In this document: piece by piece, positions 6,981 to 9,523 of the stretch
Numbering within the stretch: position 1 is the stretch's first letter
Layout of the letters: every line of letters begins with the position of its first letter
Assembly (NCBI GenBank): GCA_022866645.1
Contig: JALHUQ010000018.1
Location: forward strand, 1 to 9,523
Reading direction: 5' to 3'
Length of the DNA: 9,523 nucleotides
From: Woeseiaceae bacterium
Lineage (GTDB): Bacteria; Pseudomonadota; Gammaproteobacteria; Steroidobacterales; Woeseiaceae
Made by a program: the position numbers and the translations under genes
Notes under the pieces: model-generated
What the model was told of the DNA's origin: nothing
The model's input: the letters and a program-made list of their open reading frames with translations, nothing else
Databases searched by the model: none

Positions 6981-7661
6981 ATGAACGTCAGAAGATCAGC
7001 ACTAGTCGCACTTACACTTTTCACCACTGGCGCCGCGCAGGCCGATCTGTCAGCCAATATTGGCTTCGCCAGCGACTACTTCTTCCGCGGCATATATCAA
7101 TCACAGTCGGCAGCGAGTGGCGGCGTCGACTATGAGAACAACGGCTTCTACGCCGGCGTTTGGGCCGTGGACGTCAGTGATGGCCTGTCGGCCGGCTACG
7201 ACGGAAGTGATGCCACCGGTCTGGAAGTCGACGGTTACTTTGGTTACGGCGGCGAAGTCGGCGACTTCACCTATGGTGTTGGCTTCACTGGTTATTACTA
7301 CACCCAGGACTTTGACGACACTTATCAGGAGATCAACCTCAGCGGTGGTTATGGAATAGCAACGCTCGACGTTGCCATCGGTCAGTACAGCAACTTCAGC
7401 GGTCCAACGCTGGACTACACCTACTACGCGCTGACTCTCGAGAAGAACGGTTTCTACGGCAAGTACGCCGGCTTCTCTCAGGACGCGGACGGCGATTATT
7501 TCGAATTGGGCTACGGCGCGACAGTTTCCGATATTGATCTTGGCGTGTACGTCCTTTTCAACGACAAAGTGCTGAGCGGAATCGCGGACACAGCAAGCGG
7601 CGCGCCAACCGACAATAACTCGATTGTCTTCACGATCGGCAAGTCCTTCGACCTGAAATAG
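6981..7661 (+). CDS. TorF-type putative porin (Gcw_chp family), first gene of the nitrogen operon
   Basis: Putative outer-membrane beta-barrel of 226 aa. The N-terminus is a clear Sec signal peptide (two Arg at 4-5, hydrophobic core 7-16, cleavage after AQA at 19-21). The mature part opens with ANIGFASDYFFRGIYQSQ, the family hallmark (N-x-x-x-x-SDY-x-x-RG). Alternating hydrophobic and polar strands rich in Tyr, Gly and Phe follow, and the chain ends with a short strand, FTIGKSFDLK. Such proteins of about 230-240 aa are widespread in Proteobacteria and of unknown substrate. The ATG at 6927 would add 18 residues ahead of the signal peptide, but it overlaps the end of the sigma-54 promoter and lies about 10 bases before the predicted mRNA start, so 6981 is chosen; GGGAG at 6965-6969 is its ribosome site. 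The glnK gene follows after 48 bp. From the context I infer a channel for ammonium or small nitrogen compounds. Confidence 0.87.
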   Translation: MNVRRSALVALTLFTTGAAQADLSANIGFASDYFFRGIYQSQSAASGGVDYENNGFYAGVWAVDVSDGLSAGYDGSDATGLEVDGYFGYGGEVGDFTYGVGFTGYYYTQDFDDTYQEINLSGGYGIATLDVAIGQYSNFSGPTLDYTYYALTLEKNGFYGKYAGFSQDADGDYFELGYGATVSDIDLGVYVLFNDKVLSGIADTASGAPTDNNSIVFTIGKSFDLK

Positions 7662-7668
7662 GCAGCCA

Positions 7669-7690
7669 GGGGCGACGGCAGCGTCGCCCC
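7669..7690 (+). other. Intercistronic hairpin between the porin gene and glnK
   Basis: Bases 7669-7677 pair exactly with 7682-7690 (9 bp, GC-rich) around a GCAG tetraloop. No T run follows, so it is unlikely to terminate. It ends 6 bases before the glnK ribosome site (AAGGGGA). It could stabilise the upstream porin message or set processing between porin and glnK. Confidence 0.65.
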
Positions 7691-7709
7691 ACTTCTAAGG
7701 GGAATCAAA

Positions 7710-8048
7710 ATGAAAATGATTACAGCAATCATCAAGCCGTTCAAACTGGATGATGTGCGCCAGGCCGTCGCCGATATCGGCATTCAGGGCATCACGGTTA
7801 CCGAGGTCAAAGGCTTCGGTCGCCAACGCGGGCACACGGAACTCTATCGTGGCGCTGAATACGTCGTGGACTTTCTTCCAAAAGCCAAAATCGAACTTGC
7901 CGTTGCTGACGATGTCGCCGAGCAAGTGACCGAGGCAATCAGCAACGCCGCCCGTACGGGCAAGATCGGCGACGGCAAGATTTTCGTCACCGAACTTGTC
8001 GAGGCCATTCGTATTCGCACCGGTGAGACCGGCAGCGAAGCCGTTTAA
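7710..8048 (+). CDS. glnK: GlnK, PII nitrogen signal-transduction protein
   Basis: Trimeric cytoplasmic PII protein that senses 2-oxoglutarate and ATP/ADP. Under nitrogen excess the unmodified form plugs AmtB; GlnD uridylylates it under nitrogen limitation. At 112 aa it has the standard length. The T-loop signature YRGAEY puts the uridylylation target at Tyr51. Upstream are KPFKLDDVR (9-17) and the TEVKGFGRQ stretch (31-39); the B-loop TGKIGDGKIFV (83-93) and C-loop R101-R103 bind nucleotide. Sequence alone does not separate GlnK from GlnB, but the amtB gene 23 bp downstream makes GlnK the better name. The first ATG is chosen over the one two codons later because it keeps Tyr51 numbering and has AAGGGGA at 7697-7703, 6 bases upstream. 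Confidence 0.97.
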   Translation: MKMITAIIKPFKLDDVRQAVADIGIQGITVTEVKGFGRQRGHTELYRGAEYVVDFLPKAKIELAVADDVAEQVTEAISNAARTGKIGDGKIFVTELVEAIRIRTGETGSEAV

Positions 8049-8071
8049 CTGACGACACGAAGGAGAATATC

Positions 8072-9358
8072 GTGGAAGCAACAACTCAGATTGCGGCGCA
8101 GGTTACGGAACTTTCGTACGCATTGGATACTTTTTACTTTCTGGTTATGGGCGCGCTCGTCATGTGGATGGCAGCGGGCTTCACCATGCTCGAAGCCGGT
8201 CTGGTTCGTGCCAAGAACACCGCAGAAATTTTGACCAAGAACGTCGGCCTCTATGCGATAGCCTGCATCATGTACATGCTGTGTGGTTACGCGATCATGT
8301 ACCCGGGCGATGACTTCGCGGGCGGCATGTTCGCGAGCATCTCAACATTGGGTAGCGGTCTGCTGACGTCGAGCGACAATGCTGCTGCTGATGTTATCGC
8401 GAGCGGCGGAGATACCTACTACTCCAATCTCTCCGACTTCTTTTTCCAGGTGGTGTTCGTTGCAACAGCGATGTCCATCGTCTCGGGCGCCGTAGCCGAG
8501 CGCATGAAGCTATGGGCGTTCTTCGCGTTCAGTGTTGTCCTCACCGGCTTTATTTACCCGGTCCAGGGCTTCTGGAAATGGGGCGGTGGTTTCCTGCAGG
8601 AAGCGGGGTTCCTTGATTTCGCAGGTTCCGGCATAGTCCATCTTTGTGGCGCAGCCGCAGCACTCGCGGGCGTTGTCCTGCTGGGTGCTCGTAAAGGAAA
8701 ATACGGTGCAGGCGGTCAGGTGAACGCGATCCCGGGTTGCAATCTGCCGATGGCGACTCTGGGTATGTTGATACTGTGGTTAGGCTGGTTCGGCTTCAAT
8801 GGCGGCTCTGAACTCAAAGTCTCTGATGTCTCCGAAGCAAACTCGGTTGCGCTGGTTTTCGTCAACACGAATATGGCTGCAGCTGGCGGCCTCATTTCGG
8901 CCTTGCTGCTGGCGCGATTCTGGTTTGGAAAAGCGGATCTCACAATGGCACTCAACGGCGCCCTCGCCGGTCTGGTTGCAATCACCGCGGAACCGCTGAC
9001 ACCGGAGCCTCTCGTCGCTACGTTAATTGGTGGCGTTGGTGGTTTGTTGGTCGTCCTCGCTATCGTCGGACTCGACAAGTTCAAAATCGATGACCCCGTC
9101 GGTGCCATCTCTGTACACGGTGTTGTCGGAATCTGGGGTTTGCTGGCGGTCTGCATTTCCAACCCGGAAGCGAGTTTGCCCTCGCAACTTATGGGCATCG
9201 CCTGCATCTTTGGCTGGGTGTTTGCCACGAGCTTCGTTGTCTGGTTCATCCTCAAGAAGACCGTCGGTATCCGCGTCTCCGAGGAAGAAGAGTACGAAGG
9301 CGTCGATATCAGCGAATGTGGCCTGGAGGCTTACCCGGAATTTACCGCAGCCGAGTAA
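8072..9358 (+). CDS. amtB: AmtB ammonium channel/transporter
   Basis: Inner-membrane trimeric ammonium channel of 428 aa with about 11 membrane helices. By alignment with E. coli AmtB, the functional residues are present: outer gate Phe125 (FFFQ; Phe107), Trp170 (Trp148), Asp182 (Asp160), the twin pore histidines His190 and His349 (His168 and His318), and GWFGFNGGS holding Phe242 and Ser246 (Phe215 and Ser219). The cytoplasmic C-terminal tail, GIRVSEEEEYEGVDISECG from about 399, matches the region GlnK grips. Unlike E. coli AmtB there is no evident cleavable signal peptide: an N-terminal stretch of about 18 polar residues runs straight into the first helix. The start is GTG, with AAGGAGA at 8060-8066 five bases before it. 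It closes the porin-glnK-amtB operon. Confidence 0.97.
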   Translation: MEATTQIAAQVTELSYALDTFYFLVMGALVMWMAAGFTMLEAGLVRAKNTAEILTKNVGLYAIACIMYMLCGYAIMYPGDDFAGGMFASISTLGSGLLTSSDNAAADVIASGGDTYYSNLSDFFFQVVFVATAMSIVSGAVAERMKLWAFFAFSVVLTGFIYPVQGFWKWGGGFLQEAGFLDFAGSGIVHLCGAAAALAGVVLLGARKGKYGAGGQVNAIPGCNLPMATLGMLILWLGWFGFNGGSELKVSDVSEANSVALVFVNTNMAAAGGLISALLLARFWFGKADLTMALNGALAGLVAITAEPLTPEPLVATLIGGVGGLLVVLAIVGLDKFKIDDPVGAISVHGVVGIWGLLAVCISNPEASLPSQLMGIACIFGWVFATSFVVWFILKKTVGIRVSEEEEYEGVDISECGLEAYPEFTAAE

Positions 9359-9407
9359 CATAACGGTCTTTTGCACTTGACTGATTATTTTATTAATATC
9401 AGTTACT

Positions 9408-9440
9408 TAGCGGGCCTTCGGGCCCGCTACTTTATTTTTA
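9408..9440 (+). terminator. Rho-independent terminator of the porin-glnK-amtB operon
   Basis: Bases 9408-9416 pair with 9421-9429 (9 bp, GC-rich core AGCGGGCC/GGCCCGCT) around a stable TTCG tetraloop, followed by the T-rich tract CTTTATTTTT. It lies about 50 bp after the amtB stop; the AT-rich bases between (9359-9407) show nothing else I can support. Confidence 0.94.
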
Positions 9441-9466
9441 CGGCTGGGAAAATGCCCGGTTTCGCC

Positions 9467-9482
9467 TGTGATCGCGGTCACA
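9467..9482 (+). promoter_or_regulatory. CRP/Vfr-type binding site
   Basis: TGTGA-TCGCGG-TCACA is a perfect match to the CRP core palindrome TGTGA-N6-TCACA. Its centre falls between 9474 and 9475. It lies beyond the amtB terminator and just before the right edge, so it should control the next + strand gene. CRP, Vfr and Clp share this motif, so the protein that binds here is open. Confidence 0.65.
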
Positions 9483-9503
9483 ATAATTTGACTTTATCCG
9501 TGC

Positions 9504-9509
9504 TCTAAT
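9504..9509 (+). promoter_or_regulatory. Possible -10 element of a class II CRP-type promoter
   Basis: TCTAAT matches TATAAT at 5 of 6 positions. A start 7 bases downstream (9516) would put the CRP-type palindrome at exactly -41.5, the class II position. The bases at the -35 location (9481-9486) are poor, as expected for an activator-dependent promoter. A nearby TTGACT at 9488-9493 is too close (10 bases) to serve as its -35. An ATG at 9516-9518 followed by AAA may open the next gene, but it lacks a visible ribosome site and only 8 bases remain in the window. Confidence 0.35.
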
Positions 9510-9523
9510 AACGGCATGAAAAT

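Noticed and set aside
8716..9255. A 179-codon - strand frame opposite amtB
   Set aside because: Antisense to conserved membrane helices of AmtB, with no family resemblance or ribosome site.
9371..9399. Promoter-like TTGCAC with TAATAT 17 bases apart after amtB
   Set aside because: Both boxes match poorly (3/6 and 4/6), and a strong terminator follows at once, so it would drive nothing.
9380..9403. Inverted repeat ACTGAT...ATCAGT after amtB
   Set aside because: Only 6 bp with a 12-base AT-rich spacer; too weak to claim as structure or operator.

Overview
The window reads as an ordinary chromosomal segment of a gammaproteobacterium with moderate-to-high GC. This rests on a UbiK/YqiC homologue next to a ComM homologue, an NtrC/sigma-54-type promoter before a porin-glnK-amtB operon, a very large TonB-dependent receptor and a Tat-exported flavoprotein. 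The large receptor and the TorF-type porin suggest an aquatic or Xanthomonadales/Woeseia-like lineage, but that placement is a guess. I see no mobile element, CRISPR array, tRNA or rRNA. Coding density is high and no gap reaches 300 bases.

Left part (1-5040, + strand): a TonB-dependent outer-membrane receptor whose true start probably lies left of the window, closed by a strong intrinsic terminator. Next comes a Tat-exported FAD oxidoreductase resembling spermidine dehydrogenase (SpdH). Its best terminator candidate lies inside the 3' coding end of the convergent comM gene.

Middle (4975-6735, - strand): ubiK (ubiquinone biosynthesis accessory factor) followed 21 bp later by comM (AAA+ helicase for branch migration in natural transformation), probably one transcript.

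Right part (6736-9440, + strand): a 245-bp divergent control region, then a TorF-type putative porin, glnK (PII signal protein) and amtB (ammonium channel), closed by a UUCG-loop terminator. The control region holds a near-consensus sigma-54 promoter, two NtrC-like dyads 32 bp apart centred about 88 and 120 bp upstream of the predicted transcription start, and a possible IHF site. I infer a nitrogen-limitation operon in which the porin could admit ammonium or small nitrogen compounds to the periplasm, AmtB moves them across the inner membrane, and GlnK gates AmtB. The sigma-54 geometry also argues that the porin starts at 6981, not at the upstream ATG at 6927.

Right edge (9441-9523): a perfect CRP/Vfr-type palindrome placed as in a class II activated promoter, heading a + strand gene that begins at or just beyond the edge. 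No wholly new system is evident. The most interesting elements are the porin joined to the nitrogen operon with its control region, and the terminator embedded in comM.
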